From NCBI RefSeq assembly GCF_000455205.1, contig NZ_AUWQ01000081.1:1-64000 (forward strand): DNA of 64,000 bases. Direction: 5' to 3'. Under the pieces are notes generated by a model. The model saw only the letters and a program-made list of their open reading frames with translations. It searched no databases and was not told the origin of the DNA. The position numbers and the translations under genes are program-made. This stretch comes from Mycobacterium sp. UM_CSW. Its GTDB lineage: Bacteria > Actinomycetota > Actinomycetes > Mycobacteriales > Mycobacteriaceae. Of this stretch, positions 17,580-26,513 are shown piece after piece. Every line of letters starts with the position of its first letter. The first letter of the stretch is position 1.

Positions 17580-19850
17580 CTAGGCGCCCGCCCGGACCTC
17601 CCGCGCCGCGGCGACCATGTTCCGCAGCGACGCGGTCACCTCGTCGGGGTTGCGGGTCTTCAGCCCGCAGTCCGGGTTGACCCAAAGCCGTTGCGGCGGT
17701 ACCGCTCTCAGCGCCGCCCGCAGCGACTCGGCCATCTCGCCCGCGCTCGGCACCCGCGGTGAGTGGATGTCGTACACGCCCGGGCCCACGCTGTTGGCGA
17801 AGCCGACCGAGTTCAGGTCGTCCAGCACCTCCATGTGCGAGCGGGCCGCCTCGAGCGACGTGACGTCGGCGTCCAGGTCGGCGATGGCGCCGATCACCTC
17901 GCCGAATTCCGAGTAGCACAGGTGGGTGTGGATCTGCGTCGAGTCGGCCACGCCGGAGGTCGCCAGCCGGAAAGCCGCCACCGCCCAACGCAAGTAGTCC
18001 TCCTGCTGGGCGCGGCGCAGCGGCAGCAGCTCGCGCAGCGCCGGCTCGTCGACCTGGATCACCGCGATGCCCGCGTCCTGCAGGTCCACCGTCTCGTCGC
18101 GGATGGCCAGCGCCACCTGGTTGGCGGTGTCGGCCAACGGCTGGTCGCCGCGCACGAACGACCAGGCCAAGATCGTGACCGGCCCGGTCAACATGCCCTT
18201 CACCGGCTTGTCGGTGAGTGACTGGGCGTAGCGGATCCAGTCGACGGTCATCGGGTGGGTCCGCGCGACGTCGCCGTACAGGATCGGCGGCCGCACGCAG
18301 CGGCTGCCGTAGGACTGTACCCAGCCGTTCTGCGTCGCGAAGAAGCCCTCCAGCTGCTCTGCGAAGTACTGCACCATGTCGTTGCGCTCCGGCTCGCCGT
18401 GCACTAGCACGTCCAGGCCCAGTTGTTCCTGCAGCGCGATGACGTCGGCGATCTCCTTGCGCATCTTGGCGACGTACTCGGCCTCGTCGATCTCGCCGAC
18501 CCGAAAGGCCGCGCGCGCCTTGCGGATCGCCGACGTCTGCGGGTACGAGCCGATCGTCGTGGTCGGCAGCGGCGGCAGGTGCAGCCGCGCCTCCTGGCTG
18601 GCGCGGCGTTCGGCCGCGTCGCCGCGGTGCGTGCCCGAGGCGATGATCTCGTCGATCCGGGCGCGGACCCCGGCGTTGTGCAGCCGCGGATCGCTGCGAC
18701 GGGAGGCGACGGCGGCGTTGGACGCCGCGATCTCGTCCGCCACGGCGTCGCGCCCGTCACACAGGGCGCGCGCGAGAGTGACCACCTCGCTTACCTTTTC
18801 GGCCCCGAACGCCAGCCAGCTGCGCAGGTTGTCGTCCAGCCCCGTTTCGGGCTCCAGCGAATACGGCACGTGCATGGTGGAGCACGACGTCGAAACCGCC
18901 ACGCTGCCAGCCGAACCCAGCAGGGTCGTCAGCTTGGCCAGCGCCGACTCCAGGTCCGTGCGCCAGACGTTGCGTCCGTCGACGACGCCGGCCACCAGCA
19001 GTTTGCCGGACAGTTCCGGAATGCCCGCCATCGCGGTGCCGGCACCGGCCACCAGGTCGACGCCGATGGCTTCGACGGGCGTGCGGGCCAGCCCCGCCAG
19101 GGCCGCGCCGGGGTCGCCGAAGTAGGTGGCGACGTGGATCGCGGGCCGGTCGCTCACCGAGCCGAGCGCGGCGTAGACGGCCTCAGCCAACGCGGGCGCG
19201 TCGGGGGAGATGTCGGTCACCAGGGCCGGCTCGTCGAACTGCACCCACTGGGCGCCGTGCTCGGCGAGCAGCGAGAGCAGCTCGGAGTAGATCGGCAGCA
19301 GCTCCCGCAGCCGCTCGATCGGCGCGCCGCCGCCGTTGATGCCCTTGCTCAACAGCAGGAAGGTGATCGGACCGATGATCACCGGCCGCGCGGGGATGCC
19401 TTGCGCAAACGCCTCTTTCAGCTCCGAGAGCACCTTGTCGGGGTTCAGCGCGAACCGGGTCGCGGGCTCGATCTCGGGGACCAGGTAGTGGTAGTTGGTG
19501 TCGAACCACTTCGTCATCTCCAGCGGCGTGATGTCGTCGTTGCCGCGCGCGAGGGCGAAATAGCGGTCCAGTTCGTCGGGGACTTCGCCGGCCCGCACCG
19601 GCAGCGCGCCGAGCATGACGGCCGTGTCGAGCATCTGGTCGTAGTAGGAGAAGGTGTTCACCGGCACCGAGTCCAGGCCGGCGGACGCGAGCTGGGACCA
19701 CATATCGCGGCGCAGGGAAGCGGCGACGGATTCCAAGTCCGATCGGCTGGTGCGTCCGGCCCAGTAACCCTCGGTCGCGCGTTTGAGTTCCCGTTTCGGG
19801 CCGATGCGCGGGGAGCCGGTAACCGTTGCGGTGAAGGGTTGCGAGGTCAC
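17580..19850 (-). CDS. metE: Cobalamin-independent methionine synthase
   Basis: 756 aa, full length for MetE (5-methyltetrahydropteroyltriglutamate-homocysteine methyltransferase), which methylates homocysteine without vitamin B12. The N-terminal half starts [18 protein letters not shown]. The catalytic C-terminal barrel carries zinc ligands in [16 protein letters not shown] (His and Cys) and in [10 protein letters not shown] (Cys), plus the substrate segment [23 protein letters not shown] cobalamin riboswitch precedes it on the same strand, so expression should fall when B12 is available to support MetH. Confidence 0.97.
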   Translation of the reverse strand: MTSQPFTATVTGSPRIGPKRELKRATEGYWAGRTSRSDLESVAASLRRDMWSQLASAGLDSVPVNTFSYYDQMLDTAVMLGALPVRAGEVPDELDRYFALARGNDDITPLEMTKWFDTNYHYLVPEIEPATRFALNPDKVLSELKEAFAQGIPARPVIIGPITFLLLSKGINGGGAPIERLRELLPIYSELLSLLAEHGAQWVQFDEPALVTDISPDAPALAEAVYAALGSVSDRPAIHVATYFGDPGAALAGLARTPVEAIGVDLVAGAGTAMAGIPELSGKLLVAGVVDGRNVWRTDLESALAKLTTLLGSAGSVAVSTSCSTMHVPYSLEPETGLDDNLRSWLAFGAEKVSEVVTLARALCDGRDAVADEIAASNAAVASRRSDPRLHNAGVRARIDEIIASGTHRGDAAERRASQEARLHLPPLPTTTIGSYPQTSAIRKARAAFRVGEIDEAEYVAKMRKEIADVIALQEQLGLDVLVHGEPERNDMVQYFAEQLEGFFATQNGWVQSYGSRCVRPPILYGDVARTHPMTVDWIRYAQSLTDKPVKGMLTGPVTILAWSFVRGDQPLADTANQVALAIRDETVDLQDAGIAVIQVDEPALRELLPLRRAQQEDYLRWAVAAFRLATSGVADSTQIHTHLCYSEFGEVIGAIADLDADVTSLEAARSHMEVLDDLNSVGFANSVGPGVYDIHSPRVPSAGEMAESLRAALRAVPPQRLWVNPDCGLKTRNPDEVTASLRNMVAAAREVRAGA

Positions 19851-19989
19851 GATTTCGTCCTATCGATCGACGGGTGGATCACCGCCGGCGGACGCAACAG
19901 CCGAGTCCGTCACGGCACACAAGCCGCAACGGCAACGACCAAACGCCCATTCCACGAGGCGATGAGCCGCCGGACGCGGCGCGCCCGGC

Positions 19990-20160
19990 ACCGCTGGCAG
20001 GTCTTCGGACTCGCAGGCGCGCACCGGGCGGTGCTCCTAGTGGCCGTCGCTTCCCAGTCGTGAGACCAGTGCGTGTGACGGCGGTCGTTCCTGCTCACCG
20101 CTGCGGGACAGTCCCGGACTCCCACCGGGTTCCCTCTCGCGAGGCGCGTCTAACGTTGCC
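19990..20160 (-). promoter_or_regulatory. Cobalamin (AdoCbl) riboswitch controlling metE
   Basis: Read on the reverse strand this leader holds the class signature GGGAACCCGGTG, then GAGTCCGGGACTGTCCCGCA and AGCGGTGA, further down GGCCACTAGGAG, and near the 3' side GCGAGTCCGAAGACCTGCCA. These are the conserved core elements of the B12 riboswitch. It ends about 140 bases before the metE start. Mycobacterial metE is known to be under such a switch. The edges are approximate. Confidence 0.92.
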
Positions 20161-20232
20161 TCGCTCGATGCCGGCGCCGCGGTCGCGGCGACGGCAGACC
20201 AGCTGCGCAGCGGAGTCTACCGCGTCGACGGT

Positions 20233-21165
20233 TCAGGCCCTCGCCACCAGCGGCAGCTTCGGCAGCCACAAAGAGTTCTCGGTGTTCGGGAACCCGGCCA
20301 CCGGCCAAAAACCGGGAGCCGGCCCAACATCCCCGGCCCGGTCGAGCCACTCCTCGACCAGCACCCGCAACACCTGTCGGACGATGTGCCCGCCACGGCA
20401 ACGCATCGACCCCGCACCTAGACTCCAATGCCGGTGCGCCCTAACGCCGATCACCAGATCATCGGTGGACATGGCGTCGCTGCCGTCGCGCTGCACCGCG
20501 GCGATGCACAACATCACCACCACGCCGGGCGGCATGTCCACCCCGGCGACGGTCATCGGCTGGGTGACGAAACGTTGGCAGCCCTGCACCATCGGTTCCA
20601 ACCGCAGGATCTCTTCGACGAACTCGCGGATCAGCTCGGGCTGACGTCGAAGCGTGTCGCGCAATTCGGGGCCGCGCGCCAACGTCAACAGGTGCCAGCC
20701 GGCGTGTTTGAACAGGTTGCGGCACGCCTCGGCAAAGACGTGGCCGGACTGCCCGGCCAGGTGTTCGGCGGGCAACAGCCGCAGGCGCGACACGACGTCG
20801 AACAGGGCGCCGGCCATCGGCGCGGTCACATCGGCCACCGCGTCACCGCCGCCGGCGGCGGCGAAACGATCGATCAGCTCGGCGGCGATCGGACGGAACA
20901 CCGCCGCGATCTCGTGCGCTGATTTCGGCGCGAACAGCCGGTCGTGCACCTCGAGATCGCTTTCCGGAAGAGCCCGGGCGCGATCCAACCGCGGATCGTC
21001 CAGGTTCGCCAACACCTGCTCCCGCCCGACGACGAACACCCAGCCGCCCCCGGGGTCTCGCAAAACGGGGCCGGCCTCTCGCGCCAGGCGCCAACCCAAG
21101 CCGCGGTCCGTGCTCAGGGCGGCTGCCGCCTCGGGCGGAAAGACCGGGCAGTCGCCAAGCTTCAC
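20233..21165 (-). CDS. Short, atypical cytochrome P450 (I-helix region missing)
   Basis: 310 aa against a usual ~400. Recognisable P450 parts are the ExxR motif in EEILRLEPMVQG, the RFVTQPMTVAGVDMPPGVVVML strand region and a heme loop SLGAGSMRCRGG that keeps the ligand Cys, but the usual FGxGxHxCxG has become LGAGSMRCRG. Between FDVVSRLRLLPAEH and RGPELRDTLRR the I helix with its A-G-x-D/E-T motif is absent, so normal oxygen activation is doubtful. GTG 21165 has a GGAAGGACA ribosome site. It may be a decayed or repurposed P450. It lies upstream of the metE riboswitch on the same strand. Confidence 0.75.
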   Translation of the reverse strand: MKLGDCPVFPPEAAAALSTDRGLGWRLAREAGPVLRDPGGGWVFVVGREQVLANLDDPRLDRARALPESDLEVHDRLFAPKSAHEIAAVFRPIAAELIDRFAAAGGGDAVADVTAPMAGALFDVVSRLRLLPAEHLAGQSGHVFAEACRNLFKHAGWHLLTLARGPELRDTLRRQPELIREFVEEILRLEPMVQGCQRFVTQPMTVAGVDMPPGVVVMLCIAAVQRDGSDAMSTDDLVIGVRAHRHWSLGAGSMRCRGGHIVRQVLRVLVEEWLDRAGDVGPAPGFWPVAGFPNTENSLWLPKLPLVARA

Positions 21166-21212
21166 GTGCCCTGTCCTTCCATCCCTACGGAAGCCTCCGT
21201 GCGCAGCGGAGT

Positions 21213-21869
21213 TTACTGGTCAGCCAGTGCTTCGGCGATGGGGACGCCGTTCCCCTCGGCGCCGTTGTTGAATTCGATGGTGCGGCCGATGGTCGAGTCG
21301 TCGTGCAGCGACGCGGCCACCGCGAGGGCGACGTCGGCCCGGGAGACCTCGCCTTTCCCCTTGCCGATGACGATGCGTCCGGTCGGCGGTTCCAGGGTGA
21401 GGTGGCCCGGCCCCAGCACCGTCCAGTCCAGGTCGCTGGCGCGCAGGTGCGCGTCCGCGGCGGCCTTGGCCTCCGCGTACGGGAAAAACGAATTCTCGCT
21501 CGGCACACCGTGATCCGGGCCCGCGCCGAAGTAGGACACCATCACGAACCGCCTGACGCCGGCCCGCGCGGCGGCATCGATCACCCGGATCGCGGCGTCG
21601 CGATCGACGGCGTAGGTGCGGGCCGGGTTGCCGCCGCCCGCGCCGGCGGAGAACACGACGGCGTCGTGACCCGCCAGCAGGCGGGCCAGCGCGTCGGTGT
21701 CGAGTTGCTCGATGTCGGCAACCACCGGGGTGGCGCCGGTCGCGGCGACGTCGTCGGAATGGTCGGGGTTTCGGAAGACCGCGGTCACCTCGTCCCCACG
21801 CTCGGTCAGGATGGGGGCCAGCCGCAACGCGACTTTGCCGTGGCCGCCGAAGACGATGACTCGTGCCAT
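21213..21869 (-). CDS. NAD(P)H-binding protein (atypical SDR, NmrA/YwnB-like)
   Basis: 218 aa. It begins MARVIVFGGHGKVALRLAPIL, a Rossmann nucleotide loop of the GxxGxxx type, continues with VVADIEQLD and HDAVVFSAGAGGG, and has a Tyr-containing segment SFFPYAEAKAAADAHLRASDLDWTVLGPG typical of short NAD(P)H-binding SDRs. Such proteins reduce quinones or flavins or act as redox sensors. The substrate is unknown. It is preceded by TetR on the same strand 28 bp away, suggesting co-transcription. Confidence 0.82.
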   Translation of the reverse strand: MARVIVFGGHGKVALRLAPILTERGDEVTAVFRNPDHSDDVAATGATPVVADIEQLDTDALARLLAGHDAVVFSAGAGGGNPARTYAVDRDAAIRVIDAAARAGVRRFVMVSYFGAGPDHGVPSENSFFPYAEAKAAADAHLRASDLDWTVLGPGHLTLEPPTGRIVIGKGKGEVSRADVALAVAASLHDDSTIGRTIEFNNGAEGNGVPIAEALADQ

Positions 21870-21897
21870 GCCCTGACGGTACCCGCGCTAACGCGGG

Positions 21898-22458
21898 CTA
21901 TCTGCGACGCAGTCCCTCGATCGCGAGCTCCATTGTTCGTTTCGCCTGTCGCCTGCCCGCTGCCCCTTCGCCGACCCGCCATAGCGAACTCATGAGCAGC
22001 AGGACATCCGCCGGGTCGAGATCGGGTCGCAAGGATCCGTCCCGCGCGCAGGCATCGAGCAACTGGCCGACCGCGGCGACGACGGGTGCGTATGTCTCAT
22101 TGATCGCGTCCTGGGCCGCCGCGCTGTGCAGGGCGTCGCCCAGGCCGTGTTTGACGCGGACGTAGTCGGCGGCCTTGAAGAACCACATGCGATACGCGTC
22201 CAAGGGCGGATGGGCTCGCAATAGCCTGGGCACCGAATCCACCAGTCGCTGCACGTCGTGGCGGTATACGGCGAGGATCAAGGCTTCGCGGGTGGGGAAG
22301 TGGCGATACAGCGTCCCCGCCCCGACCCCCGCGCGCTTGGCGATCTCGTTGAGAGACGCCGTGCCCGACTGGGCGAAGGCGTCGTGCGCCACCTCGATGA
22401 TGTGCTCTCGGTTGCGCAGGGCGTCGGAGCGAATCCGGGCGACACCGTCGTCTGCCAC
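21898..22458 (-). CDS. TetR-family transcriptional regulator
   Basis: 186 aa from GTG 22458, chosen because AGGAGG sits 9 bp upstream (TTG 22485 would add nine residues before that site). The N-terminal HTH is clear: HIIEVAHDAFAQSGTASLNEIAKRAGVGAGTLYRHFPTREALILAVY. The C-terminal ligand domain resembles the SbtR-like type (YRMWFFKAADYVRVKHGLGDAL). The order aldo/keto reductase, TetR, NAD(P)H-binding protein on one strand suggests it controls these enzymes, perhaps through the palindromes at 23598-23644. Confidence 0.88.
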   Translation of the reverse strand: MADDGVARIRSDALRNREHIIEVAHDAFAQSGTASLNEIAKRAGVGAGTLYRHFPTREALILAVYRHDVQRLVDSVPRLLRAHPPLDAYRMWFFKAADYVRVKHGLGDALHSAAAQDAINETYAPVVAAVGQLLDACARDGSLRPDLDPADVLLLMSSLWRVGEGAAGRRQAKRTMELAIEGLRRR

Positions 22459-22522
22459 AGGCCGCCACCTCCTCGTTCTGGTCAAAACCCCTTTGCCGCA
22501 GCACGAGGATAAGGGGAGATGG

Positions 22523-23572
22523 CTAACTGGCCGTGGACAACTGGGGTATCCGCTCCGCCACCGCCTGCAGCAGGGTGTCGTCGGAGACGCCCTGGAAGTC
22601 GTAGCGCGGTCTGTAGGGGGCTTCCAGCCTGTGCGTTTCGGCTTCGCTGAGCTCGAGGTGAAGCGAGGCGATCGCCTCGTCGATCTGGCCGATGCTGCTG
22701 GCCCCGACGATGGGCGCGGTCACCACGGGTTTGGAGCGCAACCAGGCGAGCGCCACCTGGGCCCGGCTCACGCCGCGCCCCTGGGCGACGGCGCCGACCG
22801 CATCGACGATGGCCTTGTCGGAGTCGTCACCGACACCGGCGTACAGCATGTCGGCAAATCCGTCGTTCGATGCCCGCGCAGTGACTTTGGCGTCCGCCCA
22901 CGATCGCGCGAGCCTTCCGCGCGCCAACGGGCTCCAGACGATGGTGCCCACGCCCTCGTCGAGGCATAGCGGGATCATCTCGCGTTCCTCCTCGCGGGCC
23001 AGCAGGTTGTAGTGATCCTGCATCGAGACAAACCTCGTCCAGTTGTTCGCGCGCTGCAGGTGAAGGGCCTTGGAAAACTCCCATGCCGGCATCGACGACG
23101 CCCCCAGGTAGCGGACCTTGCCGGCCTTCACCAGGTCGTGCAACGCCTCGAGGGTTTCCTCCAGCGGGGTCGTGTGATCGTTGCGGTGAATCTGGTAAAG
23201 GTCGACGTAGTCGGTGCCGAGCCTGCGCAACGAATGGTCGATCTCGGTCATGATCACCTTGCGGCTCAGTCCCTTTCCGTTGGGCCCAGTACGCATCGGA
23301 TGCCTCAGTTTGGTGGCGATGACCACGTCGTCGCGGTTGGCGTAGTCGCGCAGCGCGCGTCCGAGAATCTCTTCGCTGCTGCCCTGCGAGTAGATGTTGG
23401 CGGTGTCGAAGAAATTGATCCCGGCCTCGACCGCATGCTTGATCAGGGGCCGCGATTCGTCTTCGGGCAGCGACCACACGGGATGTCCGCGCTCCGGATC
23501 CCCGTAGGTCATGGCTCCGATCGCCAGGGGGGACACGTCCAATCCCGAGTTGCCGAGCTTGATGTAGCGCAA
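22523..23572 (-). CDS. Aldo/keto reductase
   Basis: 349 aa from TTG 23572, chosen because GAAGGAGA lies 6 bp upstream and the protein then begins LRYIKLGNSGLDVSPLAIG, the usual AKR N-terminus. AKR signatures include FFDTANIYSQGSSEEILGRAL (catalytic Asp and Tyr), the Lys-bearing VVIATKLRHPM, VDLYQIHRND (His) and the NADPH loop PIVGASSIGQIDEAI. It is an NADPH-linked carbonyl reductase of unknown substrate. Divergent from an AraC regulator, with two related palindromes in the spacer. Confidence 0.9.
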   Translation of the reverse strand: MRYIKLGNSGLDVSPLAIGAMTYGDPERGHPVWSLPEDESRPLIKHAVEAGINFFDTANIYSQGSSEEILGRALRDYANRDDVVIATKLRHPMRTGPNGKGLSRKVIMTEIDHSLRRLGTDYVDLYQIHRNDHTTPLEETLEALHDLVKAGKVRYLGASSMPAWEFSKALHLQRANNWTRFVSMQDHYNLLAREEEREMIPLCLDEGVGTIVWSPLARGRLARSWADAKVTARASNDGFADMLYAGVGDDSDKAIVDAVGAVAQGRGVSRAQVALAWLRSKPVVTAPIVGASSIGQIDEAIASLHLELSEAETHRLEAPYRPRYDFQGVSDDTLLQAVAERIPQLSTAS

Positions 23573-23597
23573 TGGTCTCTCCTTCGGGGCAACGTAG

Positions 23598-23611
23598 CGG
23601 AGAATTCTCCG
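23598..23611. promoter_or_regulatory. Operator-like palindrome 1 (AKR/AraC spacer)
   Basis: CGGAGAATTCTCCG is a perfect 14-bp palindrome 25 bp upstream of the aldo/keto reductase TTG start. A second copy of the same arms lies 33 bp away centre to centre, close to three helical turns, which favours cooperative binding of a dimeric repressor. Confidence 0.7.
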
Positions 23612-23630
23612 GTACGATCGTGAAAGATAT

Positions 23631-23644
23631 CGGAGAGTTCTCCG
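23631..23644. promoter_or_regulatory. Operator-like palindrome 2 (AKR/AraC spacer)
   Basis: CGGAGAGTTCTCCG has the same CGGAGA and TCTCCG arms as the site at 23598 with a different central dinucleotide. It is upstream of the AraC-family gene and in the same spacer as site 1. Candidate binding proteins are the TetR at 21898 and the AraC regulator at 23750; the sequence cannot decide between them. Confidence 0.65.
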
Positions 23645-23749
23645 GTTAGCAAGAGCGGAGGAAGATCGAACCCGCTGGACGTTGATGACGTCTACTATGT
23701 GTGGCCCGACCAGGGCACCAGACGATTGGCACCTACCGAACGGGACTCG

Positions 23750-24724
23750 ATGACCGTCATGGCGGACAACTGGTTTCGCACGCGATCGCCGGAGCAGGCT
23801 ATCCACCTTTGCGAGTCGGCTTTTCACTCACACAAGCTCGCACTGCTCGGCCCGCCCGACGGCTTTGGCTTCAGCCAGCGCCTGATCCACGCCGGGCCGA
23901 TCACGCTGGCCGATCTGAGCTACGACACCGATGTGTCACTTCGCTTTTCGGAGGGTCGCGACAGTTACTACGTGCACGTCCCGATCGAGGGCCGGCTGGA
24001 GTCGCGATACCTGGGGCAACGGTGGGTTTCGACTCCCGCGACGGCCACGATCTACGGGCCCGAGGCCGAGATGAGCGTGACTCGCTGGCCCGGGGCGAGC
24101 CGACACCTGGGGGTCAAGATCGACCAACTCGTTGTCGATACCGCACTCGAAACGCTGTTGGGCCACCCGGCAAGATCATCGGTTCCCTTCACCGTAACGC
24201 TGCCGCTGGCCGAGCATGCCGCGCGGAGCTGGGTGGCCCAGGCGCATTGGCTCAATCGGGAGCTCGCCCGTTCGGACAGCCCGATGCGGCATCCGGCGGT
24301 GCTGGATCCGTTGGTGGAGAGCCTGGTGTACGGCCTGCTTCTGGTGGCCGACCATCCCCATCGCGAGGTCCTTTCATCGTCGGTCCGGCCCATCGCCCCG
24401 GCAGCTGTCCGCGAGGCGATGGACATCATCGAGAGCACGCCGCAATCCGCGCTGACGACATCGCGATTGGCGCTCGACTGCCACGTCAGCGTTCGCGCAT
24501 TGCAGGAGGGTTTTCGCCGGCACGTCGGGATGTCACCCATGGCATACCTGCGCGTGGTCCGGCTCCGTCGTGCGCGCGGTGAGCTGCGCTCCGCCGACCC
24601 CTCCCACACCGGCGTCGCCGTGATTGCGCATCGCTGGGGATTCGCGCACCTCGGCCGGTTCGCGGCCGCCTACAAGGCGATGTACGGAGAGTCGCCGCAG
24701 CAGACCCTGCGCGGGGCACGATAA
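23750..24724 (+). CDS. AraC-family transcriptional regulator
   Basis: About 324 aa from ATG 23750; GTG 23699 would add 17 residues. The N-terminal half matches the AraC_binding_2 sensor domain (YYVHVPIEGRLESRYLGQRWVSTPATATIYGPE). The C-terminal double HTH reads LALDCHVSVRALQEGFRRHVGMSPMAYLRVVRLRRARGEL and then AHRWGFAHLGRFAAAYKAMYGESPQQTL. This type activates catabolic operons for aromatic or hydrophobic compounds. The GMC-P450 operon begins 143 bp downstream on the same strand and is the obvious target. Confidence 0.88.
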   Translation: MTVMADNWFRTRSPEQAIHLCESAFHSHKLALLGPPDGFGFSQRLIHAGPITLADLSYDTDVSLRFSEGRDSYYVHVPIEGRLESRYLGQRWVSTPATATIYGPEAEMSVTRWPGASRHLGVKIDQLVVDTALETLLGHPARSSVPFTVTLPLAEHAARSWVAQAHWLNRELARSDSPMRHPAVLDPLVESLVYGLLLVADHPHREVLSSSVRPIAPAAVREAMDIIESTPQSALTTSRLALDCHVSVRALQEGFRRHVGMSPMAYLRVVRLRRARGELRSADPSHTGVAVIAHRWGFAHLGRFAAAYKAMYGESPQQTLRGAR

Positions 24725-24867
24725 CGCTGTCCGGACAGCGCGGACGGATAGCCGAAAACCGCGCACCGAGGCTCCGCAGGTCGCTCGAGCGGCACGGCCG
24801 CCGTAACCATGGAGTATCCGTGGCCGGCCATTTGAGTCGCCAGCTCTACCTGGAAGCGAGAACCTAG

Positions 24868-26496
24868 ATGACATCAACCTCGGTCGAGATCGGCCGTTCC
24901 ACAGCAGAATTCGCCGAACGCGTTCGCCGCAACCAGCGGCGGCTTGGCGCGGAGTTGAAGCCGCAATACGACTTCGTCGTGTGCGGATCGGGATCGAGCG
25001 GTTCGGTCGTAGCCCGGCGCCTCGCCGAAAATCCCAACGTGAACGTGCTGGTGCTCGAGGCCGGCGGCGCCGACGAAGGCCCCGAGATCAGTGAGCCGGG
25101 AATGTGGCTGGCGAACCTCGGCAGCGAGCGCGACTGGAACTTCACCACCGAGCGCAATTGCCACCTCAACGGACGATCAATCCCGTACGCGATGGCCAAG
25201 GTCCTCGGCGGGGGCTCGAGCATCAACGTCATGGTGTGGGCGCGCGGTCACAAAAGCGACTGGGACTACTTCGCGGCCGAGGCCAAAGACCAACGGTGGA
25301 GCTACGATTCGGTACTCGCGATCTACCGGGCGATCGAGGACTGGCACGGGGATCCCGATCCCCGGCATCGCGGCATCGGTGGACCCGTTTACGTCGAACC
25401 CGCCGCCGAACCGAGCCCGATCGCGCGTGCCGGGCTCGAAGCAGGTAAATCGCTTGGCATTCCAGCCTTCGCAAGCCCAAACGGCAGCCTCATGGAGGCC
25501 GCGGGCGGCGGGTCAATAGTCGATCTGCGCATTCGTAACGGACGGCGCGAATCGGTCTTTCGCTCTTACCTTTTCCCGCTGATGGACCGACCCAATGTGA
25601 CCGTCCTGACGGGCGCGTTGGTGACCCGCGTGACGTTCAACGGGTCGCGGGCCACCGGGGTGGAGTTCCTGCACGACGGTGAACTGCGGCGCGTCGGTGC
25701 GGGATCCGAGGTCGTGCTGTCCCTCGGCGCGATTCACACCCCGAAGGTGCTCATGCAATCGGGCGTCGGCGATCAGACTCACCTGAGATCACACGGCATT
25801 GGGATCGTGCAGCATTTGCCCGGCGTCGGCCGAAACCTTCAGGACCACCCTGGCTTTTCGTGCGTCTGGGAATATCGCGAACCCCTGCCCTGGCGCAACA
25901 GCGGCGGCGAGGTGACTTTTTTCGCCAAGAGCGATCCGAGTCTTCCGGCCCCGGATTTGCAGGCTTATCAGCTCGAGTTCCCGTTCTCCAGCGCGGAGAA
26001 CGCGCGGGCGTTCGGTGTGCCCGAGGAGGGCTGGGCCATGTATGGCGCGGTGGTGCGACCGAAGAGCCGCGGGCACATCACTCTTACCGGGCCAAATCCC
26101 TGCGACCCCGTGAGAATCCATGACGGTCTGATGTCGCGCCCTGAGGACATCAAGGCCGCGATCGCGTGCATCGAACTGTGCCGTGAAATCGGCAATGCAC
26201 CAGCCCTTCGTCCCTTCAGCAAGCGAGAGGTCATGCCGGGCAAGCTCGACAACGCCGACCTGGTGCGCTTCATCCGCAACGAGGTCACCACCTATCACCA
26301 CCAGACGTGCACGGCGAAGATGGGCCACGACAAGATGTCGGTGGTCGACGGTTCGCTGAAAGTTTATGGGGTAGAAGGCCTTCGAATCGCGGACGGATCC
26401 ATCATGCCGCGGGTTACCACGGGGAACACCATGGCTCCCTGCGTCATCATCGGCGAGCGCGCTGGGCAGATTCTGCGCCACCACCACGCCCTGTGA
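24868..26496 (+). CDS. GMC-family FAD oxidoreductase
   Basis: 542 aa. The ADP-binding fold is YDFVVCGSGSSGSVVARRLAE, followed by LEAGG. The GMC signature lies in AKVLGGGSSINVMVWARGHKSDWDYF, and the C-terminal catalytic His pair region is TTYHHQTCTAKMG followed by GLRIADGSIMPRVTTGNTMAPCVIIGERA. It is a choline/alcohol-dehydrogenase-like enzyme that oxidises an alcohol to an aldehyde or ketone. The P450 gene starts 17 bp after its stop, so P450 hydroxylation followed by GMC alcohol oxidation is plausible. Substrate unknown. Confidence 0.92.
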   Translation: MTSTSVEIGRSTAEFAERVRRNQRRLGAELKPQYDFVVCGSGSSGSVVARRLAENPNVNVLVLEAGGADEGPEISEPGMWLANLGSERDWNFTTERNCHLNGRSIPYAMAKVLGGGSSINVMVWARGHKSDWDYFAAEAKDQRWSYDSVLAIYRAIEDWHGDPDPRHRGIGGPVYVEPAAEPSPIARAGLEAGKSLGIPAFASPNGSLMEAAGGGSIVDLRIRNGRRESVFRSYLFPLMDRPNVTVLTGALVTRVTFNGSRATGVEFLHDGELRRVGAGSEVVLSLGAIHTPKVLMQSGVGDQTHLRSHGIGIVQHLPGVGRNLQDHPGFSCVWEYREPLPWRNSGGEVTFFAKSDPSLPAPDLQAYQLEFPFSSAENARAFGVPEEGWAMYGAVVRPKSRGHITLTGPNPCDPVRIHDGLMSRPEDIKAAIACIELCREIGNAPALRPFSKREVMPGKLDNADLVRFIRNEVTTYHHQTCTAKMGHDKMSVVDGSLKVYGVEGLRIADGSIMPRVTTGNTMAPCVIIGERAGQILRHHHAL

Positions 26497-26513
26497 GCCG
26501 GGTAGGAGGAGAT

